Positions 1 through 13,800 of a stretch of DNA of 64,000 nucleotides are shown piece after piece. The position numbers and the translations under genes were made by a program. Each line of letters opens with the position of its first letter. Position 1 is the first letter of the stretch. Under the pieces are notes generated by a model. The model ran no database searches and was not told the DNA's origin. It worked only from the letters and a program-made list of their open reading frames with translations. The stretch lies in the NCBI RefSeq assembly GCF_032854445.1, contig NC_088303.1:1371501-1435500 (forward strand), given 5' to 3'. The DNA comes from Liolophura sinensis. Taxonomy: Eukaryota > Mollusca > Polyplacophora > Chitonida > Chitonidae.

Positions 1-1108
1 GTAGCACGTAAAATTACTACAATTTTATTTTCAAGTTGTATAACTAAGATATAAAGATTGTGTTTATACACACTTTGGGAGAAGGCAGCTATGTAACCCT
101 TTAAGTTTACCTTACCTCTGATAGTGTTTGACTTTTGTTGCTTCATAGATATAACCCCAAGCTACCGCAATCTATTTGGATGCCTTATACAAATAATCGT
201 GTGTTTATTTCTCGTTTATTATTTACTGAAGTTGCGGGCTTATCAAACATTTCTCGCCAGAGGTACTTCGCATTCCGCTGCCATCAGTTTGTGGTACGCG
301 TGTGACACATATTCAAACATTTCATGTGGTAATTTGTGTAGGATAGAAACTCTCAGGTCACATAATGACGGACATATTATAACTTTACATATCAGGCGGT
401 TCTGTTCGCCCATTTTGAATTGAAACATTTCAAAATAACTGCAGAAAATGATTCACTCAACCTTGAATGCATTGACGTAACATCTTTGCGAAGCTCTAGC
501 TTAAAGGAGAAGAAAACATAGAAATGATGCCAAATCAGATGTAAGAGCGTCAAGACTTATTTGCAAATATAATCTTTAATATTTTTTTGGATTTTTTTTT
601 CAAGAGAAAAGGGTATTTGAAAATGTAAATTTGTTGTTTATATCGAAACCTTAATTATGATAATATTTATGAACATATTAAAAATATAAATATCATCCAA
701 ATTGAATGCAATTTTAATACATTTGTTAGCTGAAAAGAATAAATTCTAGTGCAAAAATATTTATTAAACCTGTGTTACATCCTCATTTCTGACATTATTC
801 AACAAAGACTGTAAATACTAAAAGGTTGTCCCAAATACTCACCAGACAAAAATTATTTTCAAGTGTCTTTTTTTTCTTAAGGAAAAGTCGGACAAAATAT
901 GAAAGACCAAATTTACGAATAACAGTTCGCACTCTTTCATCTGAAATGCCATTTTTATGTTTTCTCCACCTTTAACGAAGAGTCCACTCATAAAACAGAG
1001 CGACATCATTTGTGTGAAATAACACTTTACAATACAGAAGTCCGTATTAAAATTCACTGTAGGTACTTTTCCCATGTGTTGTTTAATGGCCTCATAGTGT
1101 TGTCTTAC
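1..1108. other. Presumed CAP-gene intron sequence; no exon recognised
   Basis: AT-rich sequence downstream of CAP exon 2. A 61-codon minus frame at 243-428 is not like the missing half of a CAP domain, and nothing else here resembles a gene or repeat. The next CAP exon should begin in phase 1 and probably lies beyond base 1. Confidence 0.4.
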
Positions 1109-1214
1109 ATGGCTGTGCTGCTAGATTCTCTCCATAGCTGGTCCTATTGTCGCTGGCGTAGTCACATCCGTCTGCCCAAGATTGGGCATCTGTGGCCAGA
1201 CTGGGGTCCCAGCT
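1109..1214 (-). CDS. CAP gene exon 2
   Basis: The acceptor ttggacttcag precedes AGCTGGGAC (S-W-D) and the donor gtaagac follows. 106 nt, entering in phase 0 and leaving in phase 1. It encodes SWDPSLATDAQSWADGCDY then SYGENLAAQP, the core of CAP motif 1, with two cysteine/aromatic positions usual for the fold. Joining to exon 1 gives the expected spacing between DMRQQ and SWD. Confidence 0.8.
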
Positions 1215-2556
1215 CTGAAGTCCAAACGGTATCGCATGTGACAAAGGTAAGCAAATGCCAACATTCAGACATGAAACATCAACCAGAAGAAATATACGTA
1301 TACATATTTATCTGTAAACAGTTTGTAATCTTGAGAAACATGAATTAATTGAGTTATGTTACTTCTCCGCTGACATATTTCTCTGCTGACTATTGGCAAG
1401 TTCGCCAATAATTTGTTCCACACGGACAAATGTTTTGTTGACATTTCTCCCAATCATTATTTCTCCACTGGAAATTTCACCGTTGATCAATTTTTCTATG
1501 ATTATTTTTTATGGACAATTTCTCTGATGAGAGTTTCCCTCAGTGAATATTTCTCTAGACAGAATTTCTAAACACTTTTCTCCAATGATTTCTTCTCCGC
1601 TGAGATTTTCTTTTTGACAGTTATTTATTTATTTGATTGGTGTTTTACGCCGTACTCAAAAATTTTTTTTGACAGTTCCTCCAATGATTATTTCTCCACG
1701 AACAAACATTGATCCGTTAGCTTCGTCCCAAAATATTTATTTCCACACTGCCAATTTCTATGCTGACAGCTTTCCCAATGATTTGTTCTTCACTGCCATT
1801 TCTCCGGTGAAAATTTTCCCTGGCTAAAGGTTATTTATCCCCGACAATTTTTCTGTTCACAGTTTTGCTTAATGTTTATTTATGCATTAACAATTTGCTT
1901 ATGCCTCCATCGACAATCTTTTGTTCAAAAATTTACCACAATGGTTATTTCTCTACAGACAGTTCTCTGCTGACAATTTTCCCCAATGATTATTTCCCTA
2001 TCGACAATTTTTCTGTTAAACATTTTCGTTAACGGTTATTTCTCCAGTCACAATTTGTTTTTTCCCAATGGTTATTTCGGCAACATTCATTTAATGCAAA
2101 ACGTTGATATGGTCAATTAAACACATATTGTATACTTTAGGCAACATGCTCAGTAAATTTAGTGTTAACTTTATTTAAATACTTTCTCACGTGAAAACAA
2201 AAACGGTTAGATTTACTGCTACTAACTCTGGCTGTGTTTGCCCCTATCATCGTTACAGTTATTTGTTTGGAGGTAACTGTAAACACAAACATCTAGTTAG
2301 TATTGACGAACAAACCCTTGAACACAGAGACATTACTTACCTGTTGTCTCATATCGGAAGCGTTCACACGTAGACGGAGCTCGTTGTGTATTTCCACAAT
2401 GGCTTTTTCTTCCTCTGAAGTAAATCCTGACTTTTCAGTGTCAGTTTTCCAGCCAGTAAACCAAGATCTTCTCTGTAGAACTGAGCGAGATGCCGTTCCT
2501 GTCAGTAAACCAGACAGCAACATTGTGACGGTACACCAGTATACACGCCCGGCCAT
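1109..2556 (-). CDS. CAP/CRISP-family secreted protein, 5' part (two exons; gene continues past base 1)
   Basis: Two minus-strand exons join in phase 0 to give about 107 residues: a hydrophobic signal peptide, a linker, and the first half of a CAP (CRISP/antigen 5/PR-1) domain. Visible CAP hallmarks are EIHNELRLRV, then SWDPSLATDAQSWADGC across the junction, then SYGENLAA. These match the family pattern HN-x-LR, W-D-x-x-LA-x-x-A-x-x-W-A-x-x-C and YGENL. CAP proteins are usually secreted; known roles include venom, reproduction, defence and protease inhibition. The second half (GHYTQ-type motif) is not in the window; I searched bases 1-840 on the minus strand without finding it. Family confident, subfamily unknown. 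Confidence 0.8.
1340..2085. repeat. Degenerate tandem repeat in CAP intron 1, with a SINE fragment
   Basis: Motifs such as caatgattatttctcc, gacaatttttct and ctccgctgaca recur every 25-60 bases with heavy divergence, so this is an old decayed minisatellite. A SINE tail fragment (ttgattggtgttttacgccg) sits inside at about 1633-1665. It lies between the two CAP exons. Confidence 0.5.
2341..2556 (-). CDS. CAP gene exon 1 (signal peptide and start of CAP domain)
   Basis: ATG at 2556; 72 codons, ending in CAG before the donor gtaagt at 2340. The first 23 or so residues (MAGRVYWCTVTMLLSGLLTG...) form a typical signal peptide. The exon ends just after ASDMRQQ, equivalent to the family's N-M-x-x stretch. 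Phase 0 at the 3' end. A short 35-codon reading frame on the opposite strand is a shadow. Confidence 0.8.
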
Positions 2557-3140
2557 CCCGCATCCGTCTTGACTTAATACACGCTAGGAAGGGTACCTGC
2601 CGATGACTCGGTTAGACCGTGGGGGAATTGGCTGAGTCACATGACGAAACCTAACATCTACCACAATAAAGCCCTTCCCTTCTGTGAGTGCGAAAAAAAA
2701 AAGAACACACTGTTAGGTTTCTAGTGTTGTGAGGTCGCTGAATACTGCGTACGTTTGTTTCCACGCCGACAGATAAGAATCAATTTTTTCAGTGGCTGTA
2801 AAATTATTATCAATTCGCGTGTTCCTTGAACCGGACGTATGGACACGAGTTTACGCGAGCTGAACATGTCATAATTATAGTTGACGCTTCATAACTCGGC
2901 CTAAGCTCTGTAATTACATACCAAGTACTTACCCTTTGGTGATTGCTTAGCGTATGGAACATGCATACACCGTGAAGGGTGAAGTGCTTCTGTATGAAAT
3001 CAGCCAAGTTTTAATCACATTTCGGAACGAATGTACGATAGACGCTGCAGGGATCCCAAACCTCAATTGCTGGTAACAAATAAAGCCGTGTCATACTTAT
3101 GAATTTGCTTACTTATAAAAAAAAACGGTATCAGTTAAAT
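2557..3140. promoter_or_regulatory. CAP gene 5' flank
   Basis: About 600 bases upstream (minus sense) of the CAP start codon. The non-coding spacer includes an A-rich run at 2692-2704. I see no convincing TATA box or upstream exon. A promoter is expected here from position only. Confidence 0.3.
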
Positions 3141-3144
3141 ACCG

Positions 3145-5215
3145 TGAATCATCAGACAGCTTCACACAACAAACCAAAAAACTTTCCGGCAGCTGACAAT
3201 GATTTCCCGCTAATCTGTAATCAGACAGCTTCACACAACAAACATGTAAACTTACAGGCAGCTGACTCATTGATTTCCCGCTTATCGGTAATCGGACAGT
3301 TTCATACAAGAAACACCCAGAATTACCGGCGCTGACTCATTGATTTCCCACTAATCGGTAATCGGACAGTTTTATACAAGAAACACGCAGACTTACCAGC
3401 AGCTGACTTAATGATTTCCCGCTAATCGGTAATCGGACAGTTTCATACAAGAAACACGCAGACTTACCGGCAGCTGACTTAATGATTCCCCGCTAATCGG
3501 TAATCGGACAGTTTCATACAAGAAACACCCAGACTTACCAGCAGCTGAATCAATGATTCCGTGCTAATCTGTAATCGGACAGTTTCATTCAAGAAACACG
3601 CAGACTTACCAGCAGCTGACTTAATGATCCCCCGCTAATCGGTAATCGGACAGTTTCACACAAGAAACACGCAGACTTACCAGCAGCTGACTTAATGATT
3701 TCCCGCTAATCTGTAATCAGACAGCTTCACACAGCAAACATGTAAACTTACCGGCAGCTGACTCATTGATTTCCCGCTAATCGGTAATCGGACAGTTTCA
3801 CACAAGAAACATGCAGACTTACCAGCAGCTGACTTAATGATTCCCCGCTAATCGGTAATCGGACAGTTTCATACAAGAAACACGCAAGACTTACCAGCAG
3901 CTGACTTAATGATTTCCTGCTAATGGGTAATCGGACAGTTTCACACAAGAAACACGCAGACTTACCAGCAGCTGACTTAATGATTCCCCGCTAATGGGTA
4001 ATCGGACAGTTTCACACAACAAACACGCAGACTTACCAGCAGCTGACTTAATGATTTCCCGCTAATCTGTAATCAGACAGTTTCATACAACAAACATAGA
4101 CATAACGGCAGGTGACTCCATGATTTGCGGCTAATATGTACTCACACAGTTCATAAAACAAATATAGACATACCGGCAGCTGACTCAATGATTTGCCTCT
4201 AATGGTAACGTGAAGACATAGTTTCACACAACAAACACGTAGACTTACCGGCAGCTGACTCAATAATTTGCCGCTAATCAGTAATCAGACATTTTTAAAC
4301 AACAAACACGTACACTTACCGGCAGCTGACACCATGATTTCCCGCTAATCAGTACTCACAAGATTCCTACAACAAACATAAACTTACATTGACCCCATGA
4401 TTTCTCGCTAATCGCTAATCAGACAGTTTCACACAACAAACACGTACACTTACCGGCAGCTGACTCCATCGTTTGCCTCCAGTGATGACGTGGACACACA
4501 GTTTTACAGATCAAAGACGTAGACTTATCGCCAGCTGACTCCATCGTTTGCCTCCAATGGTATTGTGGACACACAGTTTCACAGATCAACACGTAAACTT
4601 ACCGGCAGCTGACTCCATCGTTTGCCTCCAATGTTAACGTGGACACACAGTTTCACACAACAGACAGATAGACTTACCCGCGGCTGACTCCATGGTTTGC
4701 CTCCAACGGTCACGTGGACACACAGTTTCACACAACAAACACACAGACTTACCGGCAGCTCACTCCATGATTTGTCACTAATCACTAATCAGATAAGTTT
4801 CACACAACAAACACGTAGACTTACCGGCAGCTCACTCCATGATTTGTCACTAATCAGTAATCAAATAAGTTTCACACAACAAACACATAGATTTACCGGC
4901 AGCTCACTCCATGATTTGTCACTAATCACTAATGATAAGTTTCACACAACAAACACGTAGACTTACAGGCAGCTGACTCAATGATTTGTCACCAAGCAGT
5001 AATCAGATAAGTTTCACACAACAAACACGTAGACTTACAGGCAGCTGACTCCATGATTTGTCACCAAGCAGTAATCAGATAAGGTTCACACAACAAACAC
5101 GAAGACTTGCCGGCAGCTGACTCCATGATTTGTCACCAAGCAGTAATCAGATAAGGTTCACACAACAAACACGAAGACTTGCCGGCAGCTGACTCCATGA
5201 TTTGCCGCTTATCAT
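3145..5215. repeat. 71-bp minisatellite, about 29 copies
   Basis: Unit length counted as 71 bp (for example 3359 to 3430). Core words on the plus strand are taatcggacagtttcacaca and gcagctgact. The 3' units (4480-5215) are a diverged subfamily. Read on the minus strand, most units contain GTAAGT directly after cagctgccg or cagctgctg, a consensus 5' splice-site sequence. Short reading frames inside the array are repeat artefacts. Confidence 0.9.
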
Positions 5216-7145
5216 AGTGAACGGAATTTTGAGATGGAAGGAAAGAATAGTTCAAAGTCCATTTGCAATTTATATGACTTTACTTTGGCTATCATCAAGA
5301 GTTAAGTGAACTGGAGCTAAATGATATGCAGCTGTAGTAATTAGTGCTATATAAAACCAAGCAAGGTCATGGTCAAGCAAGGTTATGAGTGTGTCTTGGG
5401 TTAAAAATATTGGTTTAAGTAATTTTTGACGTAAAAATGTCTGGAATTTTCATGTAATTCTTGGTTTTAAGGCTGCGTATGCCTGTTTTCAATAAACCGA
5501 AAAGATCCAATTTGCTCTCAAAACAATTTTGTAATAAGAATTTCCTATATCAGCAACTAAAACAAGTACACCGTGTCAAGGTCCAATATGATAATTTCAT
5601 TGTGTAAGCATATTATGGGTTTTTTAAATTGCACTGTCCGTGTTGTTGTTGACAGTTTTCTGAACAAAGACCTGGTCAAAATGATCTAATCTTCTCCTAT
5701 ACGGACTCTTCAAGAGCCATAACAGTATTCTGGTCTCATTCTTCTTCTCGTCAGCAAGGTGGACACTGCGCTCAAGCCTTCGTATTGACCGTTGCTTCAC
5801 TGTACTGAAATTGATCCCAAGGAAACATATTGAAATGTTCCCGCAATAGGAAAAAGCAGGGAAATCGAAACAGCTTGAAACGTCTTTATGACATCTCCTG
5901 TCCACTAATTCCTATTTACATGGTGGTGATTCGTAGGAGAAGGTTTACACTGGCCTCATATTGCTACGGTAGGTTTGCCTGTGACGTTCTTTCGGCGTTG
6001 ATGACAGACAGGTGACTTGGGTTTCACGCGCTCAATTAAACAGGCAAATTGCTGCTCGCGAGATGGTATCGCTTCGTAAATCTTCACGTCAGCGGTTGTG
6101 CTTAAAGACCCCCTTAAAGTCCACGGGTGTGCCCGTAAAATATTGTTACAAGATCACTCAATACGATTAGCCAGTGATATATCTTGAAGTATTCTGCAAA
6201 GAGACAAAGTGTACCACTGTATAGAATCCAGGAGTCATGTTACCACAACCGACTGTTCAGGTAAACAGGAGACAGTTTTATTGTACGATACATTGCTACA
6301 GATGGGATTAATTCATGGCTTTGAGTACACTTTAAAGGCTTGCCAAGTCTACTTGTTGGTTTTCATAGTTTCACGAATCCTATTCACATATTAAACTACA
6401 TCTGTTTTATATATTGCGGTGTTTCAACACGTATGCCTCAATATTCTGGGGAGGCAGCGGATTCGAACAAATCTAAAATCACCAAGCGTCTTTTCCGATA
6501 GCATATACCAGGATATAAGTGAAATTGGGCCAGTTGTGTGCGCCAGGCTTAATGCAAAATCATGTGGACTTTAGTCCGAATTAAAGTTAATACGGGCCTT
6601 AACTGCTAATACACTTTTGAACAACTGGGCCGTGGAGAAATCCACCATGACTGGATTCAGAAGGCAACTGGTGGTGGTGGCGCTGATGAGAATAGTTTGT
6701 CTTTCAAACATTACACAGAAGGTTACCTTGTTACACAGAATGTTACCATGTCAGACAGAAGGTTACCATGTTCTCGGTTCCTGTGCTTGTGGCAAATAAA
6801 GAACAAAAACAATCGTTCAAGTGACCTTACGCATTCACCTAATATAATCCAGGTTTCGAATCCGACAACAACGTTCAACACCAACAACCAAAGAACTATT
6901 AAGCAAGTATATAAAGTAAGAAATCACGACGGATTCATGTAAAGAGAAGCAGTCAAGAGTGTACAATGATGTCGGAAACAGGCAAGAAATGTTCGAGGCA
7001 AATGAATTAAATCAGTATCCAGATCCTGCACCATGGTAGTTTGTAAGCTGTCGTTATTCACAATATGCATATCAGTTGTACTTTGACTGCAAGTCTTCAA
7101 CACGATGACACCCATACTGAACTCGCTCTGTGGCTGTAAACCAAC
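5216..7145. other. Intergenic spacer between the CAP gene and the RGS22-like gene
   Basis: No gene recognised. A 93-codon minus frame at 5624-5905 has a charged stretch (ETRILLWLLKSPYRRRLDHF) that looks more protein-like than its surroundings, but no start context, splice sites or family could be assigned. Short ggttacc duplications occur at 6720-6770. A dispersed-repeat fragment lies at 6986-7042. Confidence 0.4.
6986..7042. repeat. Dispersed repeat fragment, copy 1
   Basis: About 57 bases containing aaatcagtatccagatcctg, matching 29172-29227 at roughly 80% by eye in the same orientation. Probably a piece of an interspersed element not otherwise identified. Confidence 0.5.
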
Positions 7146-7300
7146 GTGTCACATTTGGTGAAGTCGGTCAGTTACTCGCCAAAGATCGGGGATGTCCGGT
7201 GTCACACTTGGTGAAGTCGGTCAGTTCGCCAAAGGTCGGGGATGTCCGTTGTCACATTTGGTGAAGTCGGTCAATTACTCGCCAAAGGCTGGTGCCTTTC
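7146..7300. repeat. 53-bp tandem repeat, about 3 copies, SINE-like core
   Basis: Three copies carry cacatttggtgaagtcggtc and cgccaaaggtcggggatg. The word order (gtcagttactcgccaaaggtcgg) resembles the reverse complement of the central part of mollusc SINE cores. Located just downstream of the RGS22-like stop codon. Confidence 0.6.
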
Positions 7301-7596
7301 TGACAGCACATTTTTGTGAAAGTCGACCATATCTTTAGGCAACCTTTGTGTCACATTTCTTTTCAAGGACTCTGGGGATATATTAAGCAGGGTGATCCAC
7401 AAACTCATAAACATCTGCATTAGTGCTAAATGTTAGTGTTTATTGGAAACAACGAATGGAATTCGTACATAGCTACTTAATAATCATCGATCTAGATCAA
7501 CTCATAACAATGTTCATAAATCTGTCTCACCCCCCTTCCCCGCCCAAAAAAATAACAAACGATGACGTAAGTTCAGTGCTGAAAGTGGAGCACCTC

Positions 7597-7886
7597 TTAT
7601 AGATGAGGAGGGTTGAAAGACTCCACGCTGCTTGTTGCCGTTAAGGGACAAGCCCGCATTGAGAATGGTCTACTCCTGTTTCCACCCACACTGCCATGCC
7701 TGGGTCGTGCCGTAACACCGCTTACTTCCTTGGACGGTTTCTCTTTGACGGTTTTCTTGCTGCTGTATGGGCTGAACATGGTACCCCGCCTGCCATCATA
7801 GGTTGTGGTGCGGTGTCGGGGATCCATAGGTACGATCATTCGGACACCGTTGGCGATGGAGAATTGTATCCGAAAGAGATCGTCAC
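7597..7886 (-). CDS. RGS22: RGS22-like exon 21 (C-terminus and stop)
   Basis: Acceptor ggtgtacag at 7887; enters in phase 1 and reads 96 codons to TAA at 7597. Contains IQFSIANGVRMIVP and DPRHRTTTYDGRRGTMFSPY, then a basic, low-complexity tail. Its first 17 bases and the acceptor are part of the tandem array that fills 7870-8515. Confidence 0.78.
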
Positions 7887-10800
7887 CTGTACACCCAAAA
7901 AACTCAATCAGTTACATCCCCGAAAAGTCTTCACATCTACATCCGAAAAATTCAATCAGTTATATCCCCGAAAAGTCGCCACCTGTACATCCGAAAACTC
8001 AATCAGTTATATCCCCTGAAAATCGTCACCTGCACAGCCGAAAACTCAATCAGTTATATCCCCGAAAACTCAATCAGTTATATCCCCTGAAAATCGTCAC
8101 CTGCACACCAGAAAACTGAATCAGTTATATCCCCGAAAAGTCGTCATCTGTACACCCGAAAAATTCAATCAGTTATATCCCCGAAAAGTCGTCGTCTGTA
8201 CACCCGAAAAATTCAATCAGTTATATCCCCGAAAAGTCATCGTCTGTACACCCGAAAAATTCAATCAGTTATATCCTCGAAAACTCAGTCAGTTATATCC
8301 CCCCTGAAAATCGTCACCTGCACACCCGAAAACTCAATCAGTTACATCCCCGAAAAGTCGTCCTCTGTACACCCGAAAAATTCAATCAGTTATATCCCCG
8401 AAAACTCAATCAGTTATATCCCGTAAAAATCGTCACTTGCAAACCCGAAAACTCTATCAGTTATATCCCCGAAAAGTCGTCACCTGTACACCCGAAAAAC
8501 TACATCAGTTATAACCCCAAAGAAATACACACGTCCACACAACTTATGTCTTTCATTCACTTTTTTGTAATTTATGTCTTCAATGTTAGTGACTAGTCTT
8601 ACCATTTAATTATTTACAGAAGAATACCTCCCTGGTGAATAAAATAAAAACTATATGTAACCATTACTGTGAAGAAAATCGGCGTTGGAAACCTTTCTAA
8701 CATTCCTTGTGATCATATTCAGAGGGAGAGATTAACTGTACCAGTGAATCAAATCGTTACAGTACGGCAGCCAGTTAACAACACCATCATAATACACCGG
8801 TACAGCAAGGCAGCCAGTTAACAACACCATGGTAACATACCGGTACAGCACGGAAGCCAGTTAACAACACCATCGTAACATACCGGTACAGCACGGCAGC
8901 CAGTTAAAAACACCATCGTAACACACCGGTACAGCGAGGAAGCCAGTTAATAACACCATCGTAACATACCGGTACAGCACGGCAGCCAGTTAAAAACACC
9001 ATCGTAACATACCGGTACAGCACGGCAGCCAGTTAACAACACCATCATAATACACCGTTACAGCACGGCAGCCAGTTAACAACACCATCATAATACACCG
9101 GTACAGCACTGCAGCCAGTTAACAACACCATCATAATACACCGGTACAGCACGGCAGCCAGTTAACAACACCATCATAATACACCGTTACAGCACGGCAG
9201 CCAGGTAACAACACCATCATAATACACCGGTACAGCAAGGCAGCCAGTTAACAACACCATCATAATACACCGGTACAGCAAGGCAGCCAGTTAACAACAC
9301 CATGGTAACATACCGGTACAGCACGGAAGCCAAATAACAACACCATCGTAACATACCGGTACAGCACGGCAGCCAGTTAAAAACACCATCGTAACACACC
9401 GGTACAGCGAGGAAGCCAGTTAAAAACACCATCGTAACATACCGGTACAGCACGGCAGCCAGTTAAAAACACCATCGTAACATACCGGTACAGCACGCCA
9501 GCCAGTTAACAACACCATCATAATACACCGGTACAGCACGGCAGCCAGTTAACGACACCATCGTAACATACCGGTACAGCACGGAAGCCAGTTAAAAACA
9601 CCATCGTAACATACTGGTACAGCAAGGCAGCCAGTTAAAAACACCATCGTAACATACTGGTACAGCACGACAGCCAGTTAACAGCACCATCGTAACATAC
9701 TGGTACAGCAAGGCAGCCAGTTAACAGCACCATCGTAACATACCTGTACAGTACGGCAGCCAGGTAACAACACCATCATAATACACCGGTACAGCAAGGC
9801 AGCCAGTCAACAACACCATCGTAACATACCTGTACAGCACGGCAGCCAGTTAACAACACCATTGTAACATACCGGTACAGCACGGCAGTCAGTTGAAAAC
9901 ACCATCGTAACATACTGGTACAGCAAGGCAGCCAGTTAACAGCACCATCGTAACATACCGGTACAGCAAGGCAGCCAGTTAACAACACCACCGTAACATA
10001 CCGGTACAGCAAGGCAGCTAGTTAACAACACCATCATAATACACCGGTACAGTACGGCAGCCAGTTAACAACACCGTCATAATACACCGGTACAGCACGC
10101 CAGTCAGTTAACAACACCATGGTAACATACCGGTACAGCACGCCAACCAGTTAACAACACCATCATAATACACCGGTACAGCAAGGCAGCCAGTTAAAAA
10201 CACCATCGTAACATACCGGTACAGCACTGCAGCCAGTTAACAACACCATCATAATACACCGGTACAGCACTGCAGCCAGTTAACAACACCATCATAATAC
10301 ACCGGTACAGCACTGCAGCCAGTTAACAACACCATGGTAACATACCGGTACAGCACGGCAGCCAGTTAACAACACCATCATAATACACCGGTACAGCAAG
10401 GCAGCCAGTTAACAACACCATCGTAACATACCGGTACAGCACGCCAGCCAGTTAAAAACACCGTCGTAACATGCCGATACAGCACGGCAGCCAGTTAAAA
10501 ACACCATCGTAACATACCGGTACAGCACGCCAGCTAGTTAAAAACACCATCGTAACACACCGGTACAGCAAGGCAGCCAGTTAACAACCCCATGGTAACA
10601 TACCGGTACAGCACGGCAGCCAGTTAAAAACACCATCGTAACATACCGGTACAGCACGGCAGCCAGTTAACAACGCTATCGTGACATACTGGTACAGCAA
10701 GAGAGCCAGTCAAGAACACCATCCTACGAAATCGGCACAGCACGCAAGTTAAGAACACCATCGTAACATACTGGTACAGCAAGGCAGCCAGTTAATAACA

Positions 10801-13800
10801 CCATCGTAACATACCGGTACAGCACGGCAGCGAGTTAACAGCACGGCAGCCAGTTAACAACACCATCGTAACATACCAGTACAGCACGGCAGCCAGTTAA
10901 AAACACCATCCTACGAAACCGGTACAGGAAGAGAGCCATTTAAGAACACCATCGTAACATACCGATACAGCACGGCAGCCAGTTAACAACACCATCGTAA
11001 CATACTGGTACAGCAAGAGAGCCAGTCAAGAACACCATCCTACGAAATCGGCACAGCACGCAAGTTACGAACACCATCGTAACATACTGGTACAGCAAGA
11101 GAGCCAGTTAAGAACACCATCGTAACATACCTGTACAGCACGGCAGCCAGTCAAGAACAACATCCTACGAAACCGGTATAGCATGGCAGCCAGTTAAGAA
11201 CACTAACGTAACGTACCGGTACAGCAAGAGAGCCAGTTAAGAACACCATCCTACGAAATCGACACAGTAGGGGAGCCAGTTTAAAACACCATTCTACGAA
11301 ACCGGTACAGGAAGAGATCCAGTTAAGAACACCATCGTAGCATACCCGTACAGCAAAAGAGCCAGTTAAGAACACCATCTTACCAAACCGGTACACCACG
11401 GGATCCAAATAAGAACACCATCCTTCCAAACCAGTACAGCACGGCAGTCAGTGAAGAAAATCATCATACGAAACCGGTACAGCCCCATGCTATCGTATGA
11501 TCGCCTCATTCCATCGTATGATTGCATGACGCCATCGTATACTCGCCTCACGCCGTCCCGTAATTGCCGCGTGCCATCATGTAATCGCCTTATGCCATCG
11601 TATGATTGCCCAATGTTATCGTATAATCGCTTCATTCCATCGTATGATTGCCTGACTCCATCGTATAATCGCCTCATGCCATCGTGTATTCGCCTCATGC
11701 CATTGTGTAATTGCCTCGTGTCAAAGTTTCAGTACCTCGTTACGATTATGGCTTTAACCAGCTTCCATAGTAAAGGTACATAGCGTATGAATACTTTCTT
11801 AGTCAACAAAGACAGCCTATAGAAACTGATATTGTCAGATGACAGAATGCCAAAATAGAACATCAACACAGTATTTCAAAGCCATCGTTTTGGTTTAATG
11901 TTACATGGCCAGAACTGACACGTTGATCCTCGCGTTCCACAGCGTGGACAAGCTGAAAGGCGCAGATCCAAACGACAATAACACCCTAACATTACACACC
12001 TCTTTCCTGTACTCGAATCGAACTCACACCTGCATTTCCAACTCACATTCGTATCTCAATCTCACACTCGTATCTCAACACTCACACTAGTGTCTCAAAC
12101 TCACACTCGTATCTAAAACTCGCACACGTATCTATCATTGTCAACTTCGATATGCTCAAAGACTGGGGTTATAAAATAGGGAACAGTCGTTTATGAGTTT
12201 GATTTTAATTTTGGAGATTTTCAGTTTTGGAAAAGAATAAAACTTTCAAATCAGTTGATACTTTTTTCCAGTTAATCTATCATAATTTTATAACTTATTT
12301 CTGTTCAAATTAGAGTTTTTTTAATTTGCATTCGTGCAATAACCAAAGTTATCATTTATCAGTTTGGCAGAGTGTGACTCGAATTTTACCTTGAGTATTA
12401 TTACATCACTTCTCCGTTACTAAATGGTTAATAACAGTCCCGAGAAAGATATGCACCAACAAAAATGACTCGCGTTATGCTGCCAGTTTTCCCTCAATAA
12501 CAACAATCTTCGAGTCTTCTTCCAACTCCATGCTGAACGTGAAGCACTTAAAAGGGAATTTAAGTCTTGAGTTGAATCAGCTTTGAGCACAAAGTTGAAC
12601 ATTATAAGGGTACATTCGGCCTAAAACCATGATGTCTTGCGTTGAAGCCCTACTTGCTGTTTTACTTTCAACATTTTAACGGCTCCACTATACAGGTTGT
12701 TCACTGGACACGAGGTAACTCAGCTCACACGAGGCGTCGCGAGACCAATACATACACAGAAATTACAGATGCATACATATCAGAGATCTTAATCTGTGTA
12801 AGTCTATTTACCTCGTGGGCCCATTATCCTCTGGATATCAGCCGGCTGGGTTTTCAAGTAGTCGGGAAATTCTTTTTCTCTGTGTGGCGTCCCATGCGAA
12901 TCGGGTGTTTTTAATTCGTCTAACTCTGCCATTATTTTCTCTAGCACTTCGTCTAAGTTCGTGTCATCTTCCTTTAATCCATATTCTTCGCAACAACTTG
13001 GAAAAAAACGCAAAGTAATTGCCTGTGTTTCTATATACATCGCATAAGTGTTAGAGCTCTTTGTGTTATATCAATGGTTCGGTGGCTAACAAATGGAATA
13101 CAGAGCAAAATACTCAATAGAGCTTTGTGTGTTATATCAATGGATCGGCGGCCAGTTAATGGAATACAGAGCACAATATACAAAAGAGATCTTTGTGTTA
13201 TATCAATGGTTCGGTGGCTAACTGATGGAATACAGAGCACAATGTGCAATAGACCATATACAAAAGAGATCTTTGTGTTATATCAATGGGTCGGTCGCGA
13301 GCTAATGGAATACAGAGCACAATATGCAATAGAGCTCTTTGTGTTATATCAATGGATCGGTGGCTAACTGATGGAATACAGAGCACAATGTATAACAGAA
13401 CTCTTTGACTCTTTGTGTTATATCAATGGATCGGTGGCTAACTGATGGAATACAGAGCACAATGTACAATAGAGCTCTTTGTGTTATATCAATGGATCGG
13501 TGGCTAACTGATGGAATACAGAGCACAATGTACAATAGAGCTCTTTGTGTTATATCAATGGATTGGTGGCTAAATGATGGAATACAGAGCACAATGTACA
13601 ATAGAGCTCTTTGTGTTATATCAATGGATCGGTGGCTAACTGATGGAATACAGAGTACAATGTACAATAGAGCTCTTTGTGTTATATCAATGGATCGGTG
13701 GCTAACTGATGGAATACAGAGCACAATGTACAATAGAGCTCTTCGTGTTATATCCATGGATCGGTGGCTAACTGATGGAATACAGAGCACAATGTACAAT

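Noticed and set aside
243-428. 61-codon minus frame as CAP exon 3
   Set aside because: It lacks the G-H-Y-T-Q and W-Y-x-E motifs expected at this point of a CAP domain.
5624-5905. 93-codon minus frame as a gene
   Set aside because: Somewhat protein-like, but no recognisable family, start context or splice sites, and it does not fit either neighbouring gene's phase.
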